A program made the translations under genes and the position numbers. Shown here one piece after another: positions 53,649 through 62,606 of a DNA stretch of 64,000 nt. A model generated the notes under the pieces. The model saw nothing but the letters and a program-made list of their open reading frames with translations. It had not been told where the DNA came from and did no database searches. Positions within the stretch are counted from its first letter, which is position 1. Every line of letters begins with the position of its first letter. This DNA is from Sphingobacterium prati (GTDB taxonomy: Bacteria; Bacteroidota; Bacteroidia; Sphingobacteriales; Sphingobacteriaceae), in NCBI RefSeq assembly GCF_013167215.1, contig NZ_JABJWY010000012.1, positions 62,001 to 126,000 on the forward strand. Direction: 5' to 3'.

Positions 53649-53668
53649 TCGATAAGAAAGGTTAAACT

Positions 53669-54127
53669 ATGCTGAAGAGAGGATTGATTTTCATACATGC
53701 ACTTGTGCTATTTACGATCGTTCATGTAAAAGCACAGGAAAAGGGTGGAGTTATTGTAACCAAAGATTCTTTGATTACGCAGCTTCAGAATTTTAGGGCA
53801 GCAATGGGAATCAATCCTGTCGAAAGCAAAACCACAACAGTACCTTCTAAACCTGTTGTACGTTCCGCGGCAACAAGAGTCAAGGTGAGAGGCTTTCGCG
53901 TCCAGATCTTTGCCGGATCCAGTCGAAACCAAGCTTTTTCGGAGCAAACTCGTTTTCGGGGAATGTATAAAGATGTTGATACCTATATCACTTATGATGA
54001 ACCAAATTATCGGGTGAAGGTGGGCGACTTTAGAAGTCGTTCCGAAGCGAATGCGTTTATGCGTGAGCTGCGTCAATATTTTAGTAACGTTTTCGTATTT
54101 TCAGAAAGCGTTTTTGTTTATCAATAA
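53669..54127 (+). CDS. SPOR-domain protein
   Basis: 152 residues. Signal peptide to about residue 22 (H-V-K-A before QE). The C-terminal half (about 75-150) has the SPOR pattern: G-F-R-V-Q-I-F-A-G-S-S-R, Y-D-E-P-N-Y-R-V-K-V-G-D-F-R-S-R-S-E-A, then a V-F-V-F ending. SPOR domains bind denuded glycan strands of peptidoglycan, often at division sites. The middle is serine/threonine-rich. It starts 20 bases after secA and ends 13 bases before the M20 gene, so it may be in one transcription unit with both. Confidence 0.88.
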   Translation: MLKRGLIFIHALVLFTIVHVKAQEKGGVIVTKDSLITQLQNFRAAMGINPVESKTTTVPSKPVVRSAATRVKVRGFRVQIFAGSSRNQAFSEQTRFRGMYKDVDTYITYDEPNYRVKVGDFRSRSEANAFMRELRQYFSNVFVFSESVFVYQ

Positions 54128-54140
54128 ATCAAACAACCTC

Positions 54141-55331
54141 ATGGCAAGTACGAAAGAAAAAGTCCTGGCCTTAGCCCACCAATATTTTGAAGATACAGTC
54201 GCTAACCGTAGACATCTTCATCAAAATCCTGAACTTTCCTTTGAAGAATATAATACTTCGGCATTTGTAAAGGCGCAGCTGGATCAATTAGGCATCCCTT
54301 ACGAAGTAAAAGCAGACACAGGTATCGTGGCGTTAATTAAAGGTGAACTCGCTTCAGATGAAGTAATCGCCTTGCGCGCGGATATGGATGCATTACCTAT
54401 TCAGGAAGTCGAAGGACGACCTTATGGATCCAATACTCCCGGAGTCATGCATGCTTGTGGCCATGATGTACATACGTCCTCGTTGTTGGGAACCGCAAAG
54501 ATATTACATAGCCTGAAAGCCGAATTTGGTGGGACGGTGAAATTAATCTTTCAGCCCGGAGAAGAACGTTTGCCCGGTGGAGCATCCCTTATGATCAAAG
54601 AAGGAGCACTACAAAATCCGGCACCTTCTGCGATAATAGGCCAGCATGTCATGCCCTTTATTGAGGTGGGCAAAGTCGGCTTTCGTGAAGGCAAATATAT
54701 GGCTTCCTGTGATGAGTTATTTATGACCGTAAAGGGTCGGGGGGGACACGGTGCACATCCGCATCAGAATATTGATCCGATTGTGATCACAGCACATATT
54801 ATTACTGCTTTGCAACAGATTGCGAGCCGTTTTGCAGATCCACGCACGCCAACAGTCCTGTCCTTTGGTAAAATCATCGCTAACGGTGCGACAAATATAG
54901 TCCCTGACCAAGTGTATCTCGAAGGTACGTTCCGAACATTCGACGAGCAATGGCGTGCTGAGGCACATGAGACGATGGTAAAAATGGCTGTCGGAATCGC
55001 CGAAAGTATGGGCGCTACCTGCGACTTCGAAGTTCGCAAAGGCTATCCATTCTTGATCAATGAGCCTGAACTAACTCGGAGTGCGCGCACTTTTGCAGAG
55101 GAATATCTTGGAAAAGAAAATGTCGTGGATTTGGACCTTTGGCCAGCTGCGGAAGATTTTTCTTACTACTCGCAAGAAATCAATGCTTGTTTCTACCGAT
55201 TAGGTACAGGAAATAAGACGAAAGGAATAACTTCTGCGGTGCATACACCTACATTCGATGTCGATGAATCTTCGCTGGAGCTCAGTACGGGTTTGATGGC
55301 TTACATCACCTTGCGCAGATTAGGGTATTAA
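54141..55331 (+). CDS. M20 family amidohydrolase (N-acyl-amino-acid type)
   Basis: 396 residues from the ATG at 54141 (M-A-S-T-K-E-K). An upstream frame to 54051 overlaps the SPOR gene. Metal-ligand segments are present: M-H-A-C-G-H-D-V-H near 110-118, G-E-E-R-L-P-G-G-A, G-Q-H-V-M near 180, and W-P-A-A-E-D-F-S with the late histidine in A-V-H-T-P-T-F. The R-H-L-H-Q-N-P-E-L-S-F start is standard for the amidohydrolase (AmaA/HipO-like) branch. It removes acyl groups from amino acids or indole conjugates. Substrate unknown. Confidence 0.92.
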   Translation: MASTKEKVLALAHQYFEDTVANRRHLHQNPELSFEEYNTSAFVKAQLDQLGIPYEVKADTGIVALIKGELASDEVIALRADMDALPIQEVEGRPYGSNTPGVMHACGHDVHTSSLLGTAKILHSLKAEFGGTVKLIFQPGEERLPGGASLMIKEGALQNPAPSAIIGQHVMPFIEVGKVGFREGKYMASCDELFMTVKGRGGHGAHPHQNIDPIVITAHIITALQQIASRFADPRTPTVLSFGKIIANGATNIVPDQVYLEGTFRTFDEQWRAEAHETMVKMAVGIAESMGATCDFEVRKGYPFLINEPELTRSARTFAEEYLGKENVVDLDLWPAAEDFSYYSQEINACFYRLGTGNKTKGITSAVHTPTFDVDESSLELSTGLMAYITLRRLGY

Positions 55332-55341
55332 ATCTTTCGAA

Positions 55342-55914
55342 ATGTCATCGCATCATATTGTTCGTGAAAACCAGGAACCTGCTCTGCTGATTGAAGATCT
55401 TTTTCTGATTGATGAAGAAAATTTGGGACAACTACTTGAATGGAGCCCATCTATTGTCATAGAAAATAATCTGATTGATCAACTGGCTGCGAGAAGATAC
55501 AAGTTTGATATTGTTTTTGCGCAGAACCATATAGAGCCCCTCCAGGAAAATTTAAAAGTCATCCCCTATCGTGCTAATTTTTTACAGTCCGCTATTGAAT
55601 ATCTCGTTGAACATCAGTATAAGGCAGTCAATATTATTACGGATCAAATAGGCCTTGCTCACTATCAGTACTATTTGGACCTGATCAACATCGTATTGTT
55701 AGCGCAGGGGATGCGCTATTACTTTGTTCGTACTGGATTTACAAAATGGAAAGCAGGCGGCGAACAGCTAAAAATAGATGCCCAAGGCGAAGAAATTATG
55801 ACAGAAGGTCTGAGAAAAATTGGGGCGGGTCTTTATCAAACAGAAAAGGACGGCTTATTTAAACTAGGATTTTCGAATTCGAAATATATTTTAATAGGAG
55901 AGACGATCGCATGA
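55342..55914 (+). CDS. Conserved protein, possibly thiamine-pyrophosphokinase-like
   Basis: 190 residues, cytoplasmic. In Bacteroidota, proteins of this size and N-terminal pattern (H-H-I-V-R-E-N-Q-E-P-A-L-L-I-E) are often annotated as thiamine pyrophosphokinase, but the D-x-D-S substrate motif typical of that enzyme is missing. The repeated Asp-Gln segments (T-D-Q-I-G-L-A-H, Q-Y-Y-L-D-L-I) are unlike the canonical enzyme. It overlaps the GNAT gene by four bases (ATGA) and follows the M20 gene by 10. I cannot say more without a search. Confidence 0.55.
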   Translation: MSSHHIVRENQEPALLIEDLFLIDEENLGQLLEWSPSIVIENNLIDQLAARRYKFDIVFAQNHIEPLQENLKVIPYRANFLQSAIEYLVEHQYKAVNIITDQIGLAHYQYYLDLINIVLLAQGMRYYFVRTGFTKWKAGGEQLKIDAQGEEIMTEGLRKIGAGLYQTEKDGLFKLGFSNSKYILIGETIA

Positions 55915-56411
55915 TAACGATAGAATTAGCCGAACAGACGGACATCCGTAGTATTTCCAATATGGCTCATATCATATGGCCGGACGCATATGGAAAAATA
56001 CTTTCAAAAGAACAGATTGATTTTATGCTGGAGAAAAGCTATACTGTTGAGGGCTTAGCTGAGGGAATGGTAAATGGACAGTTTTTTTATATTTTGAAGG
56101 AAGATGGTATCGGCCAGGGCTTTGTTGCACTGAAAACTTTTGCAGATAAACTCCGGATTGAAAAGCTCTATTTGATGCCCGATGTACAGGGAAAAGGTTT
56201 CGGGAAAGCTTTGATTGATTTTGCCATTGACAAAGCAAAAACCAAAGGCAAGGATATTCTGGAACTCAATGTCAATAGAAATAACCCTGCTTATCATTTC
56301 TATTTAAAGCAGGGCTTTCAGGTTGTCGAAACTGTTGATATTCCTTATTATGATTATGTATTGAATGATTATGTCATGCAGCGGGCAATAGATCGTACAG
56401 TCTCTTCTTAG
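55911..56411 (+). CDS. GNAT family N-acetyltransferase
   Basis: 166 residues. GNAT fold: V-A-L-K-T-F-A-D-K-L-R-I-E-K-L-Y-L then the acetyl-CoA pyrophosphate loop G-K-G-F-G-K-A-L-I near 100 (the Q/R-x-x-G-x-G/A pattern), L-N-V-N-R-N-N-P-A-Y-H-F-Y near 124, and G-F-Q-V-V-E. The acceptor (an amine of a protein, antibiotic or small molecule) is not evident. Its 3' end meets the convergent M28 peptidase gene, overlapping by four bases. Confidence 0.92.
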   Translation: MITIELAEQTDIRSISNMAHIIWPDAYGKILSKEQIDFMLEKSYTVEGLAEGMVNGQFFYILKEDGIGQGFVALKTFADKLRIEKLYLMPDVQGKGFGKALIDFAIDKAKTKGKDILELNVNRNNPAYHFYLKQGFQVVETVDIPYYDYVLNDYVMQRAIDRTVSS

Positions 56412-57712
56412 TCTTTTAATTTTTCCACGCGTGAAGGCGTTTGTTTGCCTTCCACAATGCCTGAAGTACCGATAGCAATTGCTTCGATACTGGAAATAAT
56501 ATTTTGAACGTTTAAGGTGCTGACTTCATCCTTTACCGTATGGTAATACTCATCTTTGTCCATTTGGGAGGTAGAAAACGAATGTGCGGGAACACCTTTT
56601 GCCGCTAACACGGCATTATCACTGCGATAGAATAAATTCTGTTTTGTGTAAGGATCAGGATAAAATTTGAAAGTCGTGTTCTTTAGATTTTCCTGCATTA
56701 ATTTACCTAGATCCGAGTGATCATAGCCTGTTATATAGACCGAATTAGGACCAAATTTTGAATCTTTTCCGATCATTTCCATGTTGATCATCGCCACGAC
56801 CTGATCCGCATTGATATGGTTGGAAAAATATTTTGAACCATACATGCCGAGTTCTTCGGCTGTAAATGCCACAAAAATAAGAGTCCTTTCATTGCTGTTT
56901 TTCTTTTTGTAGTAATCCGCCAGTGTCAACATCGCTGTTACTCCTGATGCGTCATCATCGGCTCCATTGGCAATAGAATCTTGTCCTACGGCAGGTAATA
57001 TACCAATATGGTCATAATGCCCAGAAAAGATGACGTACTCATCGGGTTTACTCTTTCCGGGGATAACACCGGCTACATTAAAAAGCGGGAAGTGCTCAAG
57101 ATCCCGTTCGATATGGATGTGGAGTGTTTTTGGTTTTTCCTTCGTCAGCAGGTAGACTATCGAAGGTTTTTGTGCGCCCGGATCTTCAATAAATTTGGGT
57201 TTGTTCAGCATTTGGCTAAAACGAACAAAAGAAGCTTCAAATGAAGGGTCTACTAGTACAAGCGTATTTTCTTTGGATAGGGAATGCTCCCGAAAGGCCT
57301 GGGAGAAATCTGCGCCGGATGCAATATAAACGACTTTCACAGGACTTTTTTCGTCCCATTTGAGCTCTACGTGGTTACCCAACGATATGACATGCTCAGC
57401 CGGTACTGCCTTTTTATTGATCGTCGCGACGTTGCTTTTGGGCGAGAGCTTGTCCAGTTGGAATGTTTGCCTGAAAGATTCTTCGGCGTAGGGCTTGAGT
57501 CCTATTTTTTTCATCTCCACTGCGATAAAATCTGCCGCTGGCTCAATGTCTTTTGTCAGAGCCGATCGTCCACGCATATCATCCGATGCCAAGGTATTTA
57601 AGATACGGTCCACATCCTGACGCTGTTGTTCAGAAATCACTTGCTGTCCAACGGTAATGGAAGATAGGGCAATCAATGCGAATGTTAAAAATATTTTGGG
57701 TACTGAATTCAT
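56408..57712 (-). CDS. Secreted M28 family metallopeptidase
   Basis: 434 residues from the ATG at 57712 (M-N-S-V-P-K-I-F-L). An upstream open stretch of 24 codons is not needed. Signal peptide to about residue 20 (I-T-V-G before QQ). Zinc ligands: G-H-Y-D-H near 235, N-G-A-D-D-D-A-S-G near 255, E-E-L-G-M-Y near 290, with the catalytic Glu pair. A PA-domain-like segment precedes the catalytic part. M28 enzymes are aminopeptidases or carboxypeptidases, here in the periplasm or outside. Monocistronic. Confidence 0.93.
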   Translation of the reverse strand: MNSVPKIFLTFALIALSSITVGQQVISEQQRQDVDRILNTLASDDMRGRSALTKDIEPAADFIAVEMKKIGLKPYAEESFRQTFQLDKLSPKSNVATINKKAVPAEHVISLGNHVELKWDEKSPVKVVYIASGADFSQAFREHSLSKENTLVLVDPSFEASFVRFSQMLNKPKFIEDPGAQKPSIVYLLTKEKPKTLHIHIERDLEHFPLFNVAGVIPGKSKPDEYVIFSGHYDHIGILPAVGQDSIANGADDDASGVTAMLTLADYYKKKNSNERTLIFVAFTAEELGMYGSKYFSNHINADQVVAMINMEMIGKDSKFGPNSVYITGYDHSDLGKLMQENLKNTTFKFYPDPYTKQNLFYRSDNAVLAAKGVPAHSFSTSQMDKDEYYHTVKDEVSTLNVQNIISSIEAIAIGTSGIVEGKQTPSRVEKLKD

Positions 57713-57952
57713 AAAGTTAGTAATGTTCGGATGAAGATACTGATTTCGCCCGTAAATTTTGTGGAAATTCGCGCTAGTCTTCAATTAAGACCTATTATCT
57801 TTACCCTCAAAGCGATAAAAGGTGAAATGAAGGTTGTTTGTCCTTCAGGAAAAAGATGCATTCAATAAAGCTTTCGTGGTTCCTTTGAATTAGCAACAGT
57901 CACGAATGTTCTTGATGGCCTTTGAAGACAGACAATTCAGAAAAAAATGTAG

Positions 57953-57960
57953 TATATTTG
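57953..57960 (+). promoter_or_regulatory. -7 element of the rhodanese operon
   Basis: TATATTTG fits TAnnTTTG exactly, 18 bases before the ATG at 57979. No TTG at the usual spacing was found. Confidence 0.45.
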
Positions 57961-57978
57961 ATTATAAATTTTTTGACA

Positions 57979-58293
57979 ATGAAAGAAGTATCTGTACAGG
58001 AATTAAAGAATAAGATCGATAACAATGAAGATTTTCAATTGATTGATGTGCGTGAGTCATTTGAATATGAGGTTTCAAATTTGAACGGTTTGAATATTCC
58101 ACTATCAGGGATCCTGATCGAGGCAGATAAAATCGCCAAAGACAAACCTGTTATCGTTCAATGTCGTTCTGGAAAACGTTCGGCGCAGGCAATTATGTTA
58201 TTGGAACAACAAGGTTTCGACAATTTAGCAAATTTAAAAGGCGGCATCTTGGCCTGGAAAGAGGAAATCGATCCAGAGTTAGACGTTTATTAA
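57979..58293 (+). CDS. Rhodanese-like domain protein
   Basis: 104 residues from the ATG at 57979 (M-K-E-V-S-V-Q-E-L). A TTG-type start 19 codons earlier lies across the promoter. Single rhodanese domain with the active loop Q-C-R-S-G-K-R-S (Cys62) and the D-V-R-E segment near 24, so catalytically competent for sulphur transfer or as a sulphur carrier. First of three tightly packed genes (1-base gaps) with two tiny membrane proteins. Confidence 0.95.
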   Translation: MKEVSVQELKNKIDNNEDFQLIDVRESFEYEVSNLNGLNIPLSGILIEADKIAKDKPVIVQCRSGKRSAQAIMLLEQQGFDNLANLKGGILAWKEEIDPELDVY

Positions 58294-58294
58294 T

Positions 58295-58591
58295 ATGAAA
58301 AACTTAGAGCATCAGACTAAACAGGCTTTCTTGTTTAGTCTTGCTTTTTATATTGTAGCCCTATTGACCCGGCTATTAAGCTTAGGTATTTTTCCCATAT
58401 TAGGTAGTCTCTCTATTCTATTGTCCCTTTTGTGGGTGATATTGGTCTTGCGGGAAATTATGCTTTCCAGGACGATTTCCAATGGTAAGCGGATGTTGAT
58501 GGCACTGGCTATCGTACTGCTTAATATTATCGGTGGAATTTTCTATTTCTTTGTGTGGCGACCGCGTGTATTAGGATTAACAGAAAAGTAA
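58295..58591 (+). CDS. Small membrane protein of unknown function
   Basis: 98 residues with three hydrophobic segments (about 12-30, 33-52 and 67-87) and a basic, tryptophan-containing end V-W-R-P-R-V-L-G. The pattern of a short N-tail and three helices is reminiscent of phospholipase-D nuclease-N or PspC-like small membrane proteins, but I would not assign it. One base from the rhodanese stop and one base from the next gene, so translation is likely coupled. Confidence 0.6.
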   Translation: MKNLEHQTKQAFLFSLAFYIVALLTRLLSLGIFPILGSLSILLSLLWVILVLREIMLSRTISNGKRMLMALAIVLLNIIGGIFYFFVWRPRVLGLTEK

Positions 58592-58592
58592 T

Positions 58593-58835
58593 ATGACAAA
58601 ATATTTTATACTGAATATTGTATTGAACTTGGCCATTGTATTTTTGGCGTATTGTGGATTTGAAGGATATAAAGCCGGAAATATGCTGGTGACCGGATTG
58701 TCAATCGCATTTTTGGTGGTACTTATTTACCTTAAGGTTGTCTTAAGCAAACGCATAAAAGTGGTGATTCAGGAGAAAGATCGCGAGAAAAAGCAGCAAT
58801 ATGCCACCAAGCAGACGAAGGGAAAAAATAAATAG
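58593..58835 (+). CDS. Small two-helix membrane protein (possibly DUF6358)
   Basis: 80 residues: two membrane helices (about 4-20 and 32-50) and a highly basic C-terminus rich in lysine, arginine and glutamine. The family DUF6358 of Sphingobacteriaceae has this layout, from memory. Function unknown. Last gene of the rhodanese operon, followed by the strongest terminator in the window. Confidence 0.55.
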   Translation: MTKYFILNIVLNLAIVFLAYCGFEGYKAGNMLVTGLSIAFLVVLIYLKVVLSKRIKVVIQEKDREKKQQYATKQTKGKNK

Positions 58836-58854
58836 AAGCGAGTTTCTTACCTAT

Positions 58855-58904
58855 AATATATAAAAAGAGCAGAAAATGACCATTTTCTGCTCTTTTTATA
58901 TATT
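58855..58904. terminator. Bidirectional terminator between the rhodanese operon and gcvT
   Basis: A perfect 24-bp inverted repeat (58855-58878 with 58881-58904). The centre acts as a loop, the G/C core is flanked by A on one side and T on the other, so both convergent transcripts end here. Confidence 0.93.
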
Positions 58905-58924
58905 ATTGCTCTCTACTCCTGTTA

Positions 58925-60007
58925 TTATTTTACAAAAGGAGGTTTTGTTACTTTTGCTTTCACTTTTTGATTGCGGATATGGATAAAAATATCTGTACCG
59001 TCTTTTGCGAAGGCAGTATCTACGTAACCCAAACCAACCGATTTTTTCAATGTAGGAGATTGCGTTCCGGAAGTAACCCGACCGATCACATTACCTTCAA
59101 CATCTACGATCTCGTAATCGTGACGAGGGATACCTCTGTCGATCATTTCAAAGCCGACCAGTTTCTTTTTAAGTCCAGCGTCTTTTTCAGCTTTCAGTGC
59201 AGCCGAGTTGACAAAGTCTTTCGTGAACTTAGTTACCCAACCTAACCCAGCCTCTAGAGGAGAAGTATTGTCGTCGATGTCATTTCCATAAAGGCAGAAA
59301 CCCATTTCTAGACGTAAGGTATCGCGGGCACCCAATCCGATCGGTTTGATTCCGTAAGCTTTTCCGGCTTCAAAAATAGCATCCCAAACTTTTTGTGCAT
59401 CTTCATTGGCCACGTAAATCTCGAACCCCCCAGCACCTGTATAGCCTGTAGCGGATACCAATACGTTATCTACTCCGGCAAAAGTACCTTTAGCAAAGGT
59501 ATAGTATTCCATTGGCGCGAGCTCGATATCTGTCAGCGATTGTAATGCATCCGCTGCTTTAGGACCCTGAACGGCAAATAAAGAAGTCTGGTCAGAAATA
59601 TTTTTCATTTCCACACCATCAGTATTGTATTTGGAAATCCAATTCCAGTCTTTCTCAATATTGGACGCATTGACAACCAAAAAATAGGTCTTATCGTCTA
59701 TTCGGTATGTCAGAAAATCGTCTACTACACCGCCAGTTTCGTTTGGAATATAAGCATATTGAACTTTGCCGTCATATAATTTCGACACGTCGTTTGAAGA
59801 GATTTTTTGAAGAAGATCCAGGGCCTTTTCACCTTTGAGGATGAATTCACCCATGTGGCTTACATCAAAAACTCCTACACCTGTACGAACTGTTTCGTGC
59901 TCATCATTGATACCAGTATATTGTACCGGCATGTTGAAGCCTGCGAAGGGAACCATCTTTGCTCCTAAAGCAATGTGCGTCTCCGAAAGGGCAGTATTTT
60001 TTAACAT
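58925..60007 (-). CDS. gcvT: Glycine cleavage system T protein (aminomethyltransferase)
   Basis: 360 residues, normal length. It transfers the methylene group from the H-protein lipoyl arm to tetrahydrofolate, releasing ammonia. The folate-binding region [10 protein letters not shown] near 45-54, [10 protein letters not shown] near 188-197 and the [13 protein letters not shown] segment near 225-238 are diagnostic. It acts with gcvH, 58 kb away in the same window. A TAnnTTTG element (TAAATTTG, 60031-60038, minus) lies 23 bases upstream. Monocistronic. Confidence 0.97.
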   Translation of the reverse strand: MLKNTALSETHIALGAKMVPFAGFNMPVQYTGINDEHETVRTGVGVFDVSHMGEFILKGEKALDLLQKISSNDVSKLYDGKVQYAYIPNETGGVVDDFLTYRIDDKTYFLVVNASNIEKDWNWISKYNTDGVEMKNISDQTSLFAVQGPKAADALQSLTDIELAPMEYYTFAKGTFAGVDNVLVSATGYTGAGGFEIYVANEDAQKVWDAIFEAGKAYGIKPIGLGARDTLRLEMGFCLYGNDIDDNTSPLEAGLGWVTKFTKDFVNSAALKAEKDAGLKKKLVGFEMIDRGIPRHDYEIVDVEGNVIGRVTSGTQSPTLKKSVGLGYVDTAFAKDGTDIFIHIRNQKVKAKVTKPPFVK

Positions 60008-60087
60008 AAAAATTAAGTTTTAATCAATTGCAAATTTAATAAAATATACGTGATTCCTAGCTTTGAATCTCTTTTAGAACAAACGAT

Positions 60088-60906
60088 TTAATTCGTTACA
60101 TTCAATGAATAAACAGTCAGTTCAGCGTTTTCTGTATCCGTATCTTCGCATAGCAGGAAAATTAAACCCTTATCGGTTTTCTCCTTGAAGGTGATGCCTT
60201 CGAATTTATGATTTCCGGGGATTTGGAATACTTCAGGCTCGGACGACAGATCAGCTGATATTTTCCCAAGTAATGAGCCTGCGATCTCGCCGTCAAGATA
60301 GGTCGATTTCGCATCCTCCGCGGTCGCGATGAAATAAATGTCTTCACCGACCAGTGTGGCATCCGAAAAACCAGTACTGATTCCCCTTATCGTCGGTAAT
60401 TCAACTGGAATACACCGCGATTTATCTTCAGCTTTACCGTTGTATTCTAAAATTACATTGATTCCTTGCGGGCCATTGCCCCTATTAAACAACAATATCC
60501 GGTCACCAATATGAACCACCCCCTCAATGTTAAAGTCCTCTTTACTGATCTTAAATTTCTGCATTAAATGCGCGTAGATTTTGCTGTAGTCTTCCTTTAC
60601 AACCTTGTTTCCATCCCAAATAAAACGATTGTTTCTTTTTTCAGTGGACCCCGAGCCATAGAGATAGTAGCGGTTGCCATCAAAAGTAATGGATTCAAGA
60701 TCCATTTTATTCGCTTTGCTGATATTTTCCATGGGGTCAGCTTCCATTAAGGCTGTTTTGGATAGGTGTTGCTGAGTGAGGTTATAGCTATACAGATAAT
60801 TGCTGTTGTCCGAGACAATATGAAGCTCATCATTATGATAGACAATACCAGATGCCGCTGTGATACCAGATATGCTGATAAATGCTTCGAGAATTAATTT
60901 TAACAT
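60088..60906 (-). CDS. Beta-propeller protein, DUF6929-like
   Basis: 272 residues. The N-terminus (A-F-I-S-I-S-G-I-T-A-A-S-G-I-V-Y) is only weakly signal-like, so location is uncertain. Repeated beta segments with Y-H-N-D-E-L-H-I-V-S-D, L-E-S-I-T-F-D-G-N, E-G-V-V-H-I-G-D and F-E-G-I-T-F-K suggest a beta-propeller or phytase/esterase-like domain. This resembles DUF6929 of Bacteroidota, by memory. Role unknown. It overlaps the end of the pseudouridine-synthase gene by 7 bases, so it is translated from the same message. Confidence 0.65.
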   Translation of the reverse strand: MLKLILEAFISISGITAASGIVYHNDELHIVSDNSNYLYSYNLTQQHLSKTALMEADPMENISKANKMDLESITFDGNRYYLYGSGSTEKRNNRFIWDGNKVVKEDYSKIYAHLMQKFKISKEDFNIEGVVHIGDRILLFNRGNGPQGINVILEYNGKAEDKSRCIPVELPTIRGISTGFSDATLVGEDIYFIATAEDAKSTYLDGEIAGSLLGKISADLSSEPEVFQIPGNHKFEGITFKEKTDKGLIFLLCEDTDTENAELTVYSLNVTN

Positions 60907-61592
60907 AGTACGTGTATGTTTAGGATTCCAAGTACTTTCTGGAAATCGGATTGGATGGGAGCGGTTATATGAATGGTCTCACCCGACAAAGGATGTTTGA
61001 AGGTCACTTCCGAGGCATGCAATAGCATGGTATCCATCTGGTAGTTCTCTTTCCAGAATTTATTTTGTTTATTGCAGCCATGCGGACGATCGCCGATAAT
61101 GGGGTAAAAGATATGCGCAAAATGACGCCGTAATTGATGCATGCGCCCTGTAAGTGGATTGGCTTCAATAAGACTGTACCTTGAAGTTGGAAATTTCCCG
61201 AAAGGAATATCGAGTTCACTCTTGGCTAATAATCGGAACGATGTCTGTGCATCTTGTAATGTGCCATTTTCCTTTTTCAAAGGATAGTCGATAATCCCTT
61301 CCTCAGGAGCAAACCCTCGGAGCATAGCAAGGTATTTTTTATCAATTTGATGTTCCTGAAAACTTTTTTGTAGGTATTGATCCGTTTCTTTGTTCAGCGA
61401 AAACAAAAGAACTCCGCCAGTTTTACGGTCCAGGCGATGAGCAGGGTATACGGTTTTGCCCAGCTGGTCACGTAGTAGTTGAAGAGCAAATTCGGACGTG
61501 TCACGCGCAATGGATGAACGATGTACCAAAAGACCATGCGGCTTATTGATCGCCACAATGGATTCATCTTCGTAAAGAATTTCTAAGGACAT
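60900..61592 (-). CDS. RluA family pseudouridine synthase (TruC-like)
   Basis: 230 residues. The catalytic motif A-H-R-L-D-R-K-T-G-G (aspartate near 54) is intact. Length and the N-terminal I-L-Y-E-D-E-S-I-V-A-I-N-K-P-H-G match TruC, which modifies U65 in tRNA; no S4 domain is present, unlike RluC/RluD. The late segment L-T-G-R-M-H-Q-L-R-R-H is the expected RNA-binding loop. It follows the DUF4359-like gene by one base and overlaps the propeller gene. A close relative acting on rRNA is also possible. Confidence 0.9.
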   Translation of the reverse strand: MSLEILYEDESIVAINKPHGLLVHRSSIARDTSEFALQLLRDQLGKTVYPAHRLDRKTGGVLLFSLNKETDQYLQKSFQEHQIDKKYLAMLRGFAPEEGIIDYPLKKENGTLQDAQTSFRLLAKSELDIPFGKFPTSRYSLIEANPLTGRMHQLRRHFAHIFYPIIGDRPHGCNKQNKFWKENYQMDTMLLHASEVTFKHPLSGETIHITAPIQSDFQKVLGILNIHVLC

Positions 61593-61593
61593 A

Positions 61594-61962
61594 TTAGACT
61601 TTTTTCAGTGCTGCGATGATTTCATCTGCTTTTTCATCAATCTTGGGACTCAACCAAATCTGTTTAAACGCGCCACCGCCGATAATCTGTTCTGTGCCTT
61701 GCCATTTGATCTTAGTGAGAGAGAAAAGATAGTAATTTTCTACAACAATGGAATTCTTGACAAAATCGTCTACTAATTTGTTGCCGAAAAGTTGCATTCC
61801 CAATCCAAAAAAAGCCTGGTCTTTCGCATGAAGCTGACTCTTCAGTAATTGCTCAGCCTTTGCACGGACAATTTTTTCATGTTCCTCTTTGCTCGGGTTT
61901 GTCAGGATGGCCGCCAGCATGATGACAATCAGAAGCAGGGCAAATATTCTTTTTTTGCTCAT
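61594..61962 (-). CDS. Small exported protein, DUF4359-like
   Basis: 122 residues. An N-terminal hydrophobic segment (about 6-19) is an anchor or signal. The rest is charged: K-E-E-H-E-K-I-V-R, K-L-V-D-D-F-V-K-N-S, N-Y-Y-L-F-S-L-T-K-I near 76-85, and an acidic C-terminus. The segment around N-Y-Y-L-F-S resembles DUF4359, a small periplasmic family without known role. It starts the run with the TruC-like and propeller genes. The 144 bases upstream hold the heptad repeat (62021-62048). Confidence 0.6.
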   Translation of the reverse strand: MSKKRIFALLLIVIMLAAILTNPSKEEHEKIVRAKAEQLLKSQLHAKDQAFFGLGMQLFGNKLVDDFVKNSIVVENYYLFSLTKIKWQGTEQIIGGGAFKQIWLSPKIDEKADEIIAALKKV

Positions 61963-62020
61963 TTTTTAATGCTAAAATTAGTGTTGAGAGATCGTGTCAC
62001 AACTGGATCTACCGCTATCA

Positions 62021-62048
62021 AAATTATTAAATAGATATTAGATATGCA
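62021..62048. repeat. Heptameric repeat, reverse orientation
   Basis: Read on the minus strand, degenerate 7-base units (tgcatat, ctaatat, ctattta, ataattt) continue the same register as the repeat at 47011-47045. It lies between the DUF4112 gene and the DUF4359-like gene. Confidence 0.45.
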
Positions 62049-62106
62049 CAATTGTTTTTATATCGAGGCTGTGCGGCGAAGGAAAACGGTGTGAAAAGAG
62101 CGGCTC

Positions 62107-62604
62107 TTAGAAAGAAATTCCATTTAACAGCGAAAATGCCCAGGAAAAGAACGTCCAGATCAGGTAACAAACGCCAGCTATTAAGATAAATAGGATCAAT
62201 ACTATTGTTAAGATAATACCGATGCCCGAACCTTTGTGCCGGCCCTCATAATAGTGCTCGCGCAGCAATTTGATATTCTTTTCATTGGCTTTGCTGTAAA
62301 AATCGAAAATATTCCCTAGAAAAGGGATGCTTCCTAAGATCGCATCAAGGCTGATATTAAGCAGCATACGGATCACTAATTTAGGACTTGCCCCATTCCG
62401 CCACATGGCGATGACCAGGACAAGTGATGTACCGAAACCGGCAATAGCTCCGCCTAAGGGAATCAGATTCAAAATTGGATCCAGTCCGAACCGGAAGTTG
62501 CCAATCTTGAACTGATTATCCATTAACCAAGATATTCGGTTGATCCAACCGAAATCTTGGTCGATTTGTTTCTTCTTATCTTCTGGAGATAATTCCCTCT
62601 GCAT
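62107..62604 (-). CDS. DUF4112 membrane protein
   Basis: 165 residues. The DUF4112 pattern is strong: M-D-N-Q-F-K-I, then R-F-G-L-D-P-I-L-N-L-I-P-L-G-G, L-V-I-A-M-W-R-N-G-A-S-P-K-L-V-I-R-M-L-L-N and a second helix with D-A-I-L-G-S-I-P-F-L-G-N-I-F-D-F. Three to four hydrophobic segments. Function unknown. It lies 2 bases downstream of the SIMPL gene and is likely in one operon with it. Confidence 0.9.
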   Translation of the reverse strand: MQRELSPEDKKKQIDQDFGWINRISWLMDNQFKIGNFRFGLDPILNLIPLGGAIAGFGTSLVLVIAMWRNGASPKLVIRMLLNISLDAILGSIPFLGNIFDFYSKANEKNIKLLREHYYEGRHKGSGIGIILTIVLILFILIAGVCYLIWTFFSWAFSLLNGISF

Positions 62605-62606
62605 GA

